A stretch of 64,000 bases of DNA, from NCBI GenBank assembly GCA_023213395.1, contig CM041465.1, forward strand, positions 183,589,741-183,653,740, written 5' to 3'. A program made the position numbers and the translations under genes. Shown here piece after piece: positions 1 through 13,660 of this stretch; the stretch's first letter is position 1, and each line of letters starts with the position of its first letter. Source of the stretch: Cycas panzhihuaensis. Taxonomy: Eukaryota; Cycadophyta. The notes below the pieces were generated by a model, which had not been told where the DNA came from, ran no database searches, and saw only the letters and a list, made by a program, of their open reading frames with translations.

Positions 1-57
1 TCTATAGGCTACAAATCTTTCCATGGGTAATCTATTGGTTTGTGATCACCACTATCC

Positions 58-94
58 ATGGTATTTCATAAACCTTTATTATAACAAATGTATG
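58..94. repeat. Left arm of a long-range inverted repeat
   Basis: This 37-nt unique-sequence arm (starts atggtatttcataaacc, ends aaatgtatg) recurs in reverse complement at 1496-1529, with a single 3-nt indel (ttattat versus ttat). The arms are not microsatellite DNA, so the match is not a simple-repeat artefact. They enclose about 1.4 kb of AT-rich microsatellite. Confidence 0.9.
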
Positions 95-1495
<1,401 letters not shown>

Positions 1496-1529
1496 CATAC
1501 ATTTGTTATAAAGGTTTATGAAATACCAT
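1496..1529. repeat. Right arm of the long-range inverted repeat
   Basis: Reverse complement of 58-94 apart from one 3-nt indel. Together the arms make 58-1529 a possible 1.47 kb foldback or cruciform. Confidence 0.9.
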
Positions 1530-1530
1530 A

Positions 1531-1582
<52 letters not shown>

Positions 1583-1624
1583 TATACATATACATATATA
1601 TATATATGTATGTATGTATGTATG

Positions 1625-1656
<32 letters not shown>

Positions 1657-1675
1657 TGTATATGTACATATACAT

Positions 1676-1708
<33 letters not shown>

Positions 1709-1793
1709 TATGTATATGCATATGCATATATATATATATATATATGCATATACATATACATACATACATACATACATATATATATACATACAG

Positions 1794-1827
<34 letters not shown>

Positions 1828-1948
1828 CTGTATGTGTGTGTGTGTGTTTGTGTGTGTGTATATATATATATATATAAGTATGTACATATGTATGTATGTA
1901 TATATATATATGTATGTATGTATGTATGTACGTATGTATATATATATA

Positions 1949-1984
<36 letters not shown>

Positions 1985-1992
1985 TACATACG

Positions 1993-2046
<54 letters not shown>

Positions 2047-2085
2047 CATATATATGTATATATATATATATATGTATATGTATAT

Positions 2086-2147
<62 letters not shown>

Positions 2148-2149
2148 CC

Positions 2150-2233
<84 letters not shown>
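1530..2233. repeat. Second compound microsatellite block
   Basis: (AT)n, (GTAT)n, (ATAC)n, (GT)n and (AC)n runs continue directly after the right inverted arm, with a few tatgcatatgc interruptions near 1580-1760. The block ends in a pure AT run followed by unique sequence at about 2234. No coding content. Confidence 0.95.
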
Positions 2234-2235
<2 letters not shown>

Positions 2236-5200
2236 TGCATTTATATATATTAATTGTAAAATGCCTACAACGCATGGCAAAAATATATAAGGCATGCTAG
2301 AGATATGTATGCAGATTAATCAAGGTTGAGGCCTAGATGGGGACAAACGTATGGGCAATATTATTATAGCATAAACATCATGGAGATTATGGCAAAGGTA
2401 GGACCATCCTATGAATGGAATGGAGATGAAGATGTTGAAGGAAATAAAGGTCACCTACCTAATAATAATCCATATGCATATGAGTCGATGTATCTCCCAT
2501 AACATAGATAAGTTACATAGCTAGAGGACGTAAACAAGTAATACAAGAGCCATTGTAGATGAAATTATAGGGAGATAGAATAATAGAGATATTCAAGGTT
2601 TCATGGCTTGGGAATCAGAGGAAGAGAACTAATGAAACCCTTGCCACGATATAACAAAAGTCTATGCATTGAAGGAGGATGTGAAAATGTCTAATTATGA
2701 GCTCGACACATGAAAAGTATAAATTTCAATCATTGCCATAGTTGATATCCTTTAAAACAAGTTGATGCAAATGCTAATTTTTGTAGATGTTAATACCTTA
2801 TTTTTTTATTTTTTTGGATATAGTATAATATAGTAGACATTAAAAAACTAGTGGATGAAATCGATCTAAGAAAAATTTTAAAGTTAAACTTTAAATTTTA
2901 TTATATTTGATATTTTTTTGAAGTATAGGAAGCTCCCTTAACTCATGCCCCTAGTCACATGGCAACTTACCGTGACTATAATCTAGTAAGCAAAAGGGAC
3001 TAAGCCTTTGATTTTTAGTCACTTTTCACTTTTACAAGTAGTTAACTTTACTATTTTCTTAATATCTTGAACATATGATGTCTAATTTTAAATTCAAAAT
3101 TTACACTAGGAAGTTGATTCAACTCTCTTCAAAATGGAAGATTATTTAAAGTAAATTGGAGCAAATTTATTATAGAAAATTTAAGGTAAATTCAAATTTC
3201 TTTTTAAAACTTATCATTTTTATGAGTTTTTAAATCTTTTTAGGTATATTTACCTTTTTTCAAAGGTCCAAAGTCATTTGATGAATATTATGTTATTGTA
3301 ATAAACCCCAAAATGGAAAGGAAATATAAAAATTCATATCATAGGCTCTTTTATAGGTACTGGAGAATCCTTTGTTTATAGAAAATTATCAAGTTATCAT
3401 TAAAATGAGCTACTTTTAATGTCATGTTTATGTTATTAATATGTACATTGCTAGACTATTATAGCATATAGAGGTATTTATAAGGCCATTGAGTCCTTAG
3501 GTAAGCCTAATAAGGCCATTTCATTGTAATTCCAACCATAATTATTAATGATTTGATGCATTTCTAGCCATAGTTGCTAATGATAATATATTTTTTGACC
3601 ATTGGTATCGAAAAAGTTACTTATAATCACATTTGACAAGAGGTATGATACTCTTTCAACTACTCTTATATATATATTTTAGCTCACTTGTTTAGACATA
3701 TAGGATGATGTATGCTTAGAGTGATGTCAATATGGCATTGACATAAACATGTACTTGAAGGAGTGGCTTAATAAACTAGCAATCATAGTAGTTAGTTATC
3801 CATGTAGTCTAGTAGATAAAGCTTCTTTTATATGGACATTAATAATATTTCATGTTTATTAAAGCAACTTGATTTCTAGTAAATATGAAGATAAGTTATA
3901 TTATTAATATGACATTTCATGTTATATATTTTATATTAAAAGTACTAGGCAGGGAGAGGGACATTGGATAGTAATATTCAATTATATTATATATTATCTC
4001 TAACCTATTTCATACTTTTATTATTATGTGAAATATTTTGTTATAGTCACCTTAATATATGTACCATTTGGAAAGTATATCATTGTACAAAGGTTGACCT
4101 AGAGGGTTCTCTATATGAGGTGAATTATTCTATAAATATACATATGATTATTTTAATAAAATAAAGTTTGGCTATTCTTCCATATATCTCTTATGCATTA
4201 TTACTTGTATATATTTCATCCTTATTATATTTATTTATCCATCTAACACTTACCTCTCTTGTTTATTACTTGTCCTTGTTGGGCATATTTTTATAATTTG
4301 AACCTTTCACATGTTATCCCTAATATTTTTATGCTCATCACATATATATCTAACATTGTGGCATTGGAGCAAATACTATAACTAATAAAAGAACCATTAT
4401 GAATTTTGAAATTTAGAGAAAGAAGTTTGAGAAGCCATATCATTAAATAAATCAAGGTACTTTGGAAACATTTGATACTTAAAAATGTCATATAAGAGTT
4501 TGAGAATGAAATGCGACAACTACACCCTCACTTATTTACATGAGAAACTCACATTTGGGATGATGTTTTTAATAAGGACAAAGGGATATAAAGGCCTAGA
4601 TTCAACATGCTTAGAGTCAATATGGTAAAGTATCTTTGACATGATTATTTATATTTATTAGCGTAGAACATCCATTGTGAGATGGATTCTTATTTCACAT
4701 TCCGTTAGATGTAAGGATGTAATAATTTTGTTGTTAAGTTTATCGTATTCTATCTAAGGCAAGAGCCTTTATAACTATATACAAATACACTCTAAAACTT
4801 ATAATCTTATAAATTCTTTTTATAACTCCCCCATTAATAGAAAAGGAGTTAGATTATACAAATATAATAAGATTGTATAAAGGAACATATGATATGAAAA
4901 AGGAAAAATTAAAAAGCTATGAGTCTTAGGGGATTTTAATTGTAAGTCAATTCTCACAAAGAATCCAACTTACAAGAACTTTACAAGATAATGTTTTAAT
5001 ATGGGCAAAGTCTTGGACAAGTTCTTGATGGTTAACATTAGTAGGGGAGAAGTTCACGGAGGAAAATTTTCATAAAGCATGTGATAAGATAGTTTTTAAG
5101 AATATGTAGGTTGTATGATTAAACAATCTACAAGGTAATTATTTGTGGGAAACTATGTTGTACAAGAGATGGTTAAAGAGGTTAACTATTGTGAAATACA

Positions 5201-6265
5201 TATTCACATAAGAGCAACTACTGAAGAGTATTAAGGCCATTGGATCACCACTTATGTGTTAGTATTTGATGAATTTCATAGCTAATCTCTTCACTTATTT
5301 GGGATAATAACAAACATATTGGAAATTAGGGTAAGTTATAAAGTTACTTCTTGTGAAAAGTTGGCAATCGTATAAGGGGACCTAGTATTTCTATATGTGA
5401 AATTATGATTCATGAGAAGAGCTAAACATCAAGTAGTATAAGGTTGAATATTAACCATGTGGTATAAACAGATATATATTAACATTCAATCGCACCTTAT
5501 ATACTTGATCTTCATAAGTACAATAAGAGCTCACATTAGAAGCATGGGAAAAGTAATGAGGTATAAGTTTGTAAAGCTACGAAGTGACAAGTTTGTGAAG
5601 CCACAAAATGAGAAGTTTATGAATTTGTGAAGTTGTGAGAAGTGGAATCTTGAGAATAACACTATAAAAAATATGGCAAACTAACTCAATACTTGGCTAT
5701 TATCCATGCTCTACTCTTTATTTAAAGGCTCTTTGAAAGGGCTATCATTCCATACATGGAAATTCAATGCCTAATAGATTTTGAGAGGAGATATTTTTAT
5801 CCTCATCATTATAACTATAGATTTTGAGTGAAAATAAGAGAGCATAATAATGGCATGGCAAATAGTTTGTAACAGATGGTGGAGAAGTTATTCACAACCA
5901 TATAGGAAAGTTATTAGTAACTATGTAGAGAGTTATGGGCATCCATAATAGGAATAGAAGAGGGAGGTTAGTATTAGCAAATATTACATATAGATTTGAG
6001 AGAAACCTATGTATAATAAAGGAAGTTATGACCTAAATGATTACAGATGTTATATATCATGCAGTGAAGAGAGAAAGGGGTTGTTGATGATTAGTTTTCT
6101 TTTGTATTAAGCATCTTGGAAGCTATACTATAGAGAGGACAATCTAGGATAGATTCCTTCCCTTATTAATTGCCATCATCCTGTAAGGGCTTTGAATCGG
6201 TAGATACCATGGATATACTTTAAGAGCTATTTCTTTAATCTCACTGGACCACTTTATTATGATAA
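2234..6265. other. AT-rich intergenic DNA without a recognisable gene
   Basis: Only short frames (66 codons or fewer) with no recognisable motif. A weak tRNA-iMet-primer-like string (ttggtatcgaaaa) at about 3602 and phrases around 4900-5250 faintly recall copia polyprotein, but neither is good enough to annotate an element. Probably very old transposon residue. Confidence 0.5.
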
Positions 6266-6269
6266 AGTA

Positions 6270-6475
6270 TAATTTGTTAAAGGAAGTAGGGTTAAGTGAT
6301 TCCCCTTTCCTTTGAGTTTATCAAAGGAAGTATAATTGAGTGATTTCTATTTTCTAAGAAAGTGGGGTTGAGTAATTTCCTACTCCTCTAAATATATAAA
6401 AGGAAGTAGTTTTCTCCTTTCCTCTGAGTATTTAAGGAAGTAGGGTTGAGTGACTTACTTTTTCTTGTTTGCATG
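6270..6475. repeat. Degenerate tandem repeat, unit about 40 bp
   Basis: Four or five imperfect copies of a unit beginning aaaggaagtagggttgagtga, followed by a pyrimidine stretch (tttcctttcctctgag), start at about 6278, 6321, 6348, 6399 and 6433. Copies differ by small indels and substitutions. Confidence 0.7.
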
Positions 6476-7072
6476 GTATAAGGCATGTGAGATTACTGTG
6501 AGAGTCTAGAGAGATTAATTTAGCAAAAAATAGTATGTGATATGATGATGTCAAAATGAATTTGAAATATAGATGTTGTGTGAGTAATATTTTATCATTG
6601 AGGTAATGTACTAGAAACTTAGGGTAGCTATGTACTAAGAAATTGCTAGTACTCCATCATTCATATAACATGCCCTACCTTGGGGGAGATTTCCTATTTA
6701 GGACTTTAAATGGTTGGGTAGTAAATTTGTCTGAGTAATTTAATTTAGCTTTATTTATTAACACTTGTATATGACATTGTTTATAGATGAATGTTTCTGA
6801 TCTTTTTAGCATTATGGATTGCTATGTTTATTTATGCTTTTAATTCACTTTGAATAATTATTTAGTTAAAACAATCATGCAGCACACTATAGTCTACTTG
6901 AACTAGTTACGTCTATTGGGCAAAATATTCTGTAGTGCTTGTGTACTTAGTTTAAAGTTTTTATAGTTTGAGCTAAGACAATAAGTATATATCGTTGTTG
7001 AGTAACTTGTGATAGTTCTAAACAATACCAATAGAGTGAGGTCATGGATTTTGGATCTATTGAGGTTAGACT

Positions 7073-7146
7073 ATGATTACACACACACACACATATATCT
7101 GTGTGTATGCAGATACATATATGCATACATACATACATACATGCAT

Positions 7147-7189
<43 letters not shown>

Positions 7190-7260
7190 CATATGTGTAT
7201 TATATATATGTATACACATATGCTCACATATGTATATAAACATATATATACATGTTTGTG

Positions 7261-7350
<90 letters not shown>
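7073..7350. repeat. Compound AC/ATAC/AT microsatellite
   Basis: (AC)n at about 7079-7092 and 7149-7180, ATAC-type units between, a GT run at about 7258-7275, then (AT)n to 7350. Frames rich in Tyr, Ile, His and Thr here are repeat translations. Confidence 0.95.
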
Positions 7351-7352
<2 letters not shown>

Positions 7353-7359
7353 TGTATAG

Positions 7360-10300
7360 ACACATTAGTACAAATTTGTGATAAATTATTATTGACCACA
7401 TTAAGGCTTGATATGACCAAATTATAGGCTAACTAAATGCTAATTAGTAAAGTAGCCATGCTTAAAATTAGTGAAGGATAATGAAATATTATTTATTAAA
7501 TAAATAAACATACCTTTAAATATATAAATAATATAAATATATCATACATTATATAATGGAATATTAATATTTAACTAATTTAGATACACATCTTTGCATT
7601 TGATAAATTAAGACTATGGGCTCACATTTATATCTTTTCACTTCTTGATGCACTTAATGAATAAAATTGTTATAATAATTAATTATGGATTATTAAAAGT
7701 GGTATTAAGGCACTAATTTAGGTGTTCTAGGATCAATGGTTTGATGCCACATTTTTTATGATTCTATCTATTAAATTTGAATATTTTGTCTCTATTGTTC
7801 CATTGAACACATCATTTCCATTTCTTTTAAGATTAAATTTGATCCATTGTAGTTTAGTGGTATAAGAGATGTTTACTTTTTAAAATTAGTCTTCTATTAG
7901 GTATTTAATCCATAATTGGTAAACATTCTATAAAATTAGATAATAATACAACATTTCAATCTCTATATAATATGTTTTTAAGAGTTGGATACTTCTTAAA
8001 CCTTTTTAAAAATAGATAATAAGTGCTCATTAAAAAGCATTAATACAGTCTCTTCATGGCCTATGCAAATAATTAAACATAAAATTAGGACCTTAGAAAG
8101 TTCCCTCTCCAACTAATAAAATTACTTCAAACATTTAATAATGTTAGAAAATGATTAGATAATATAGGTAAGACATATAAGCAATTAACTAAATAAATAT
8201 TATGATATTCAATATAAATTAAATGAAATTGATGAAGCATGAATTCCCTATATTTAATAATTAAGGAATGACCCTAACTTTAAACTATACTTGCATGTTA
8301 AAAGTAAATATATTAAAAATATTATGGATATATTTGATAGAAAGTTTGTTTAGTTTAAGGAAGAAGTGAATTCTTGTACAAAATTTTTATATGGATTATA
8401 ATATCCTTTCTAAATTTAATCTAAAAGCTATTAGAAATAGAGGGAGAAATAATGTATTAATTAAGAAGTAGAAAGTAAAGAATGATGGATTTGGAAAGAT
8501 GTTAATATATTTTCTTTCCATGATGAGGTAAGGTATGGGGGGACAAGAATTTGACTTGTGTACTACATATACTAAACTTTAAGACTAAACATAGCCTTAA
8601 GAGTTATATAAGGAGAAATATAAAGTGGATAATATATAAAAGGATGCATAAATATTAGGAATAGACAAGGAGTTAATTATGAATGATAATAGAGAATATA
8701 ATGCTCTAAATATGATTGAGATTTTATTGACAACTACTTGACACACTCATCTCTTGAAATTGCCCAATAATGTAGCCATCTCATGTCCTCTTTCCCTTGA
8801 TGTCAGTTGCATATTAGATCATCTTATAGCATATGCAACATATATGTAACACTTGTCATATAGGCAACATAATCAAACATTATACAAGCGACCAATTATC
8901 ATACACAAAGACTACATAACATCTTATTCATAACTCATTAATCTATTACTCAACATTAAATACACTTAGTAAACTATTAAATCAAATGCTTTGTTTGGTT
9001 CCCACTATTAAACCAACTAGATATGATCTATTTATACCCTTTTGAACAACCAATAACCTAAAAGGTGTGACTTCACAACATAACATTTGTCCTCTCATAA
9101 TATAAAATCCTAATTAATGATAACAAAGTGTCTTTTCCTATATTTGTATATTATATTAACATGATTCACTTCTAGAAACTTCAATGTATAATTGTCCCTT
9201 ATAAACTATTTGTTATTCTAGAATTGATTCATAGTGCAAAAGGAACCATTCCCCGAAAGTTTCTTTTCTAATTTGCAACCATCTTAATTATTCCAGAATC
9301 TTTTTAGAGTTATTCTAAAATTATTTCGTAATGTTCTTTCATTGGATTTACATTGGATCATTTGTGAAAACTATTCTTGAAATTACCCCTAACTACTCTT
9401 AAGTGTCCTGATGTTAATTTCTATGCATTCATTTATTTGGAGTTCAAAAAATGTTTGAGCATCCTTGCTTAGTGTCATTAAAATTCCTTGCTGTTATTTT
9501 TGTCAAAAATTTTATGTTTAAGTGGTGGGTCACCTTCCTCCATTTCTTCTCTTGAGTTGTTCTTATAAATTGTTAAGTTGTACATCCTTTCTTTATGCTT
9601 CTTCCATTTGTTCTTTATTTTTTTTAATGATATTTTCTACTTCTGTTGTTTTATCCTTCATCTCTTTTCCAACTTTCTAGTTTATTGTTAGTGATGCCTC
9701 TACTCCTCCACAAGCTTATATAACCATTCTTTCATCTTTGAATTTTATCAACTGTACTTCCCTCTCCTTGGGAGATTCCCTCACCATAGTATCTTAGTCA
9801 TGGTGGTAGGGTCATATATTGTTTTAACTCTATTTCTGATTTAGGTATGACCAGTTGTTATGTTTGCTTCTTAGTTTTCCTCTTTCGACAATAAGGATAA
9901 GTCAAGTGTACATCTCCTTGAAACCAATGTATAACTCTCCTCATAATTACATGAACCAATTATTTCATCTCATGAAAATAGTTATCCATAGAGAATTTGC
10001 ATGTCCACTACTATAGTAAGGCCCATCCTTCCTCAATCTTTGCTTAGGAAGGTTGTTTGTAGGTATTTGGGAAAAAATAACCCAAGTAACAAGAATGGAT
10101 GTTTGAATATGGATTTTGGCTATTTAGTTTCCTATAATTATTTTTAGAGTTATTGTGCTAAATATTCACTCCAATTTAGTGCCATTGCCTCTTACACCTC
10201 TTAGAGTATAGATGGGATCCCTATAAGGCAATAGGTAAACTTCTTCTTCCCTAGGAATCATGTAACAAAAATCTTGGATAACCATCTAAGTTCTAGATTT

Positions 10301-10430
10301 AAAAGGCTATTAATTTTTGTCCCTTTAGTGTATATGCATGCACTAGGTCTATATAGTACATGTATGATTAATCCTCTATTTACCTTTGTTCATTTATTTG
10401 TGACTAACAATCTCCCAATATGAGGTAATC
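7360..10430. other. AT-rich DNA, nothing recognisable
   Basis: No frame longer than about 60 codons, no repeat array and no recognisable protein motif on either strand. CpG is nearly absent, in keeping with old methylated repeat DNA. Confidence 0.5.
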
Positions 10431-10440
10431 TAGTTATGTG

Positions 10441-10683
10441 TTAAATGAAGTCAGCGAATATCTCCATTTTGTCCATACTTTCCATGGCTAAGTCCATGAT
10501 AGTTTTCATCATTGTGTTCAAGTGAAGTGGTGGTAATAACATATATCTTCTCCATCTAGTCCTAACAATGGCTACCTTAAATTCATTGGCCATCCTTGAA
10601 AAGTCATCTTTGAGATATGGTAAGTAGGATTTCAATAATTCAATTATCATTTTGTAAGAATTTACAATGAAATTATCTTGCAA
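10441..10683 (-). other. Unrecognised 80-codon frame
   Basis: The longest open frame between 2,300 and 11,300, reading on the minus strand with Met-, Lys- and Leu-rich composition and a basic WRRYMLLPPL segment. I recognise no domain. It lies downstream, in the minus sense, of the gypsy-2 integrase tail, so it may be decayed 3' internal sequence of that element. It could equally be chance. Confidence 0.2.
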
Positions 10684-11060
10684 GAATGCTTATTAATGTG
10701 TTGGAATGCTTATTGTGAATGTTATCCCTTGAATTGTTCCTACATATGCTTAATTATTTAGACACTTACTATGGTAAGATTTTGCTTGAAAATGCTCAAA
10801 TTTGTTTGAAATATCATTGGGATGCTTTCGGTGCTATTCTTAGAATACTTATCACCTTAGGAATGCTTTAAAAAAGGATGAAAAATTGACCAAGAAAATA
10901 ATTTATAGCCTAAAATTTTTGATTTTTTCATCAGATCATTCCTCGATGGAACACTTATGTGTAATCATATAAGTTATTCTCTGGGACGCTTCTCTGTAAA
11001 TCTTTAGAACACTTCTATGATGCTATGCTTCTAGGATGTTGCTTGGGATGCATTAGAGAG
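10680..11060. repeat. Interspersed array of a 9-nt motif close to GRRAYRCTT
   Basis: On the plus strand about ten variants occur in 380 bp: gaatgctta, ggaatgctt, gggatgctt, gaatactta, ggaatgctt, ggaacactt, gggacgctt, gaacactt and two more near 11,020-11,050. Spacing is irregular. The array lies just downstream (minus sense) of the gypsy-2 integrase end, where a plant gypsy element would have its untranslated 3' internal region. Confidence 0.5.
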
Positions 11061-11343
11061 AAAGAATTCCACTTGAATTTTTGGTTTTGCTAGCTTGCTT
11101 AGGGATTTTATAGCACTTTATTAGTGATGTATATACTTTTTCAAAAGTTCCTCAATGTTATTAAGTGACTGATTTTGAGTTCTGGATTAATTTTTTTGTT
11201 TTGTCTTTTTTTTTTGCATTTTTATTTTTACATATTAGGGTGGAAATAATTGCTTGATATTAGAATAGTCCTAGTTGTCCTTAATTTCAAGCAACATATT
11301 GATGGTACAACTAGTCAATTTCTTTAGTAATTTTCCTTTAATC

Positions 11344-11634
11344 CTAAAGATGGTAGGGTTTCAATCTACTTCCATTTACCACTTTGGGTAGTCTTAGTCC
11401 ATTGGGTTTCTTTCATTGAACTAAGCCATTCTTAAATATTCATTGGATAATATATGGACCTAATCAACACATCTTTAACTTGCTAGGGTAGGTCTTAAAT
11501 TTACCATTATATAATAATACTTTATTAGTTTCCTTGAATTGTGGTGAGCATAGGTTATGGTCATGCCATGTTTTTTATCTAGTTTTCTCAACAATTTGTA
11601 TCTAATTAGCTAGTGATTTTTTCTCTTTGAGATG
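11344..11634 (-). pseudogene. Gypsy-2 integrase C-terminal tail (left fragment)
   Basis: Minus-strand reading gives the end of a Ty3/gypsy integrase: a KTWHDHN segment, QFKE, LLYNGKFKTYP, a GPYII-IFKNG segment, NGLRLPKVVNG and LKPYHL before a stop at about 11,344. This matches the C-terminal part of plant gypsy integrases (GP-Y motif region). It is decayed, with stops at expected Gln and Arg codons. The frame is cut at 11,634, where LINE-1 inserted. The part immediately upstream in the protein is found at 23,716 and beyond, so this is one end of the oldest element in the nest. Confidence 0.75.
11622..11634. repeat. Target-site duplication of LINE-1 (3' side)
   Basis: The 13-mer tctctttgagatg is repeated exactly at 23,703-23,715, at the other end of LINE-1, and is followed directly by the T-run that is the LINE-1 poly(A) tail. 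Confidence 0.9.
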
Positions 11635-11879
11635 TTTTTTTTTTTTGATAAGATAAAATTAAATTTTTAGTGGGTTTGAAGCAGGATCCCATAACCTAGT
11701 ACATCGGTGAGCTTTGTGTAACCAAGTTAGAGATGACCGTGACAGCCCCATGGTCTAGGCAAGAGAAATAGTTTGCCGGGACAAGCCCCACGGCTAGCTA
11801 CTATGGACCATTTCCTTCTCTACTAGAACCATGAGGTCCCTAGGAAAATCACACCTCCACACATGTCCTCTCTTGTGCC

Positions 11880-12262
11880 TCACCCCCTAATTTACCCAAA
11901 AATCAGCTACTTTATTACCTTCTCTCAAGGTGTGCCTTATACAGACATCTACCTATCCCTTAATGATCTCCTTGGCATCATTGATTATGGGCTGGAATCT
12001 CTAATTCGGGAGGGCCACACCTTTCAGTGTGTTTAAAACTACCTATGAATCCCCCTCAATTACCAGTCGCTGAATGTTACCTTTGAGAGCTAAGTCTAGG
12101 GCTTTGAGTATATCATGCATTTCTGCATAGTGGTTCGTTTGATGCTCATAGTAATCCGCAAAGGCCCAAATGGGGGTGCCTTTATTGTCCCTACAAGTTC
12201 CCCCTCCCCCAATTTCTCTGAGGTTCCCTTTTGCCGCCCCATCAAAGTTGATTTTAATCTAG
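11880..12262 (-). pseudogene. LINE-1 RNase H domain (3' part of ORF2)
   Basis: The minus strand reads KINFDGAAKGN at about 12,255, a glycine-rich turn, then VIEGDS at about 12,060, and ends near 11,880 with a VADFWVN segment. This is the plant LINE-type RNase H; the D of NFDGA, the D of EGDS and the D of VAD are all visible. The Trp expected before KINFDG is TAG (TGG to TAG), and further Trp and Gln codons are stops. The rest of ORF2 resumes at 19,291, on the other side of gypsy-1. Confidence 0.8.
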
Positions 12263-12532
12263 GACCCCTCTAGGGGCACCCAGCTGCTACATCTGGGCTT
12301 TACTACCTCAAATACAGGCTCTATGCCCCATTTAAGCAAAATCCTGTTCTCAACCAGAGTTGTGTGCTTCTCTTTAGCGTTTTTGACGTTCTCTCTGATG
12401 TCCATATAGATTCTGTTAAAGGTGGCTAACTGGTCCATCTGGCTCCCTTGGAAAATCCTTCAGTTCCTCTCTTTCTAAATGTTCTATGCCAGTATCAGAA
12501 ATGCACTCTTCTAGATATAGATTGATCCCAAA

Positions 12533-13587
12533 ATAGAGCTAATTGATGAAGAAGTCAATTATCAACCTTTTCTCTTTGAGATCTTGGGAGTTAGTGTAGA
12601 AATCCCAATAACATCAAAACAAAAATGAGCCCACAAAAGGAAATTCTACACCAAATCATTTATTCTTGACATTGCTCCAAAAGTATGAGGAGTAGTACTT
12701 TTATTAAACTATGAAAATCTCTATTTAATGGTGGAGAAATCAACTAATAAAAGAATGGTTAAATTACAAGGAATAAATGATACAATTATACCATAAGGGG
12801 GACTCCAACCCTCCAAAATGCTTCTCCAAGGATGCTTCCCAAGTCAAGTGACTTTCACCTCCAAGACCTACCTCTCCAACCCATAATAGGGTTCAATTTA
12901 TTGAAAGAAACCAAAATTGCATGTTTAACAAGTGGCAATCATGCAAGTATAACCACTAACCACCATAATGCATGTTGTCCAAGTGGCCTTTATGCAATTC
13001 TTAGAAGTTGTAGCTTGTAACTAACCTTAAAGGACTCCAATTCAGCTCAAATTTGGTACGTATAGGAACGCATGTCTCCTCCACTTCCTCAAAATTTTAG
13101 ATCATTTGGATGTCATTTGGCTACATTTTTATTCATTTAATGATAATATGTATTTGATGTTTTTCTGCTAGCTGTGGGATTAATTTTATGCAAAACAAGG
13201 CTTGAACGTATGGCTTGTAACTGACCTTAATGGACTCCAATTCATCTCAACATTGGTACACATATAAGAACACATTTCCCCTCCGCTTCATCAAAATTTT
13301 AGCTCATTTGAATGTCATTTTCCCACATTTTTATTCATTTAATGATAATATGTATTTACTATTTTTCTACTAGCTATGGGATTAATTTTATGCAAAACAA
13401 GTCTTGAACTCTAATCAAATGATATTTTCTGAACCCCACCTTTTGTACACATGTAGTGGGATGTGTCTTCTTCCCTTGCACAAAATTTTATATAATTTTG
13501 ATACCATTTGGCCATATCTCTTTCAGTTATTCCAATGTCTAGCATTTTTCTGTATCTTGTAAACATATGGTTGATCCTCCTGGATCA
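12533..13587 (-). repeat. Gypsy-1 3' LTR
   Basis: 1,055 bp, starts tgatcccaaaatagagct and ends cctcctggatca on the plus strand. It aligns along its whole length with 18,226-19,290 with scattered substitutions; identity is high by eye and was not computed. Each LTR also contains two diverged internal copies of a phrase with agctcatttggatgtcattt, near 13,090 and 13,290 here and near 18,800 and 19,000 in the partner. Confidence 0.93.
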
Positions 13588-13590
13588 TGG

Positions 13591-13602
13591 CTCCCCTTAC
13601 TT
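13591..13602 (-). other. Gypsy-1 polypurine tract
   Basis: On the element strand aagtaaggggag lies 3 nt before the 3' LTR, where plus-strand priming takes place in LTR elements. Confidence 0.7.
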
Positions 13603-13660
13603 GGAAAATAGCCAACTCCTGTTTGGCTTAGAATTGGAGATGGGGGAAGTGTTGTTCTCC

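Noticed and set aside
4900-5250. Possible copia polyprotein on the plus strand
   Set aside because: A few words resemble the gag-pre-integrase region (LNNLQGNYL), but frames break too often to support a call.
7009-7427. Open frames over the second microsatellite
   Set aside because: Same cause: repeat translation with no domain.
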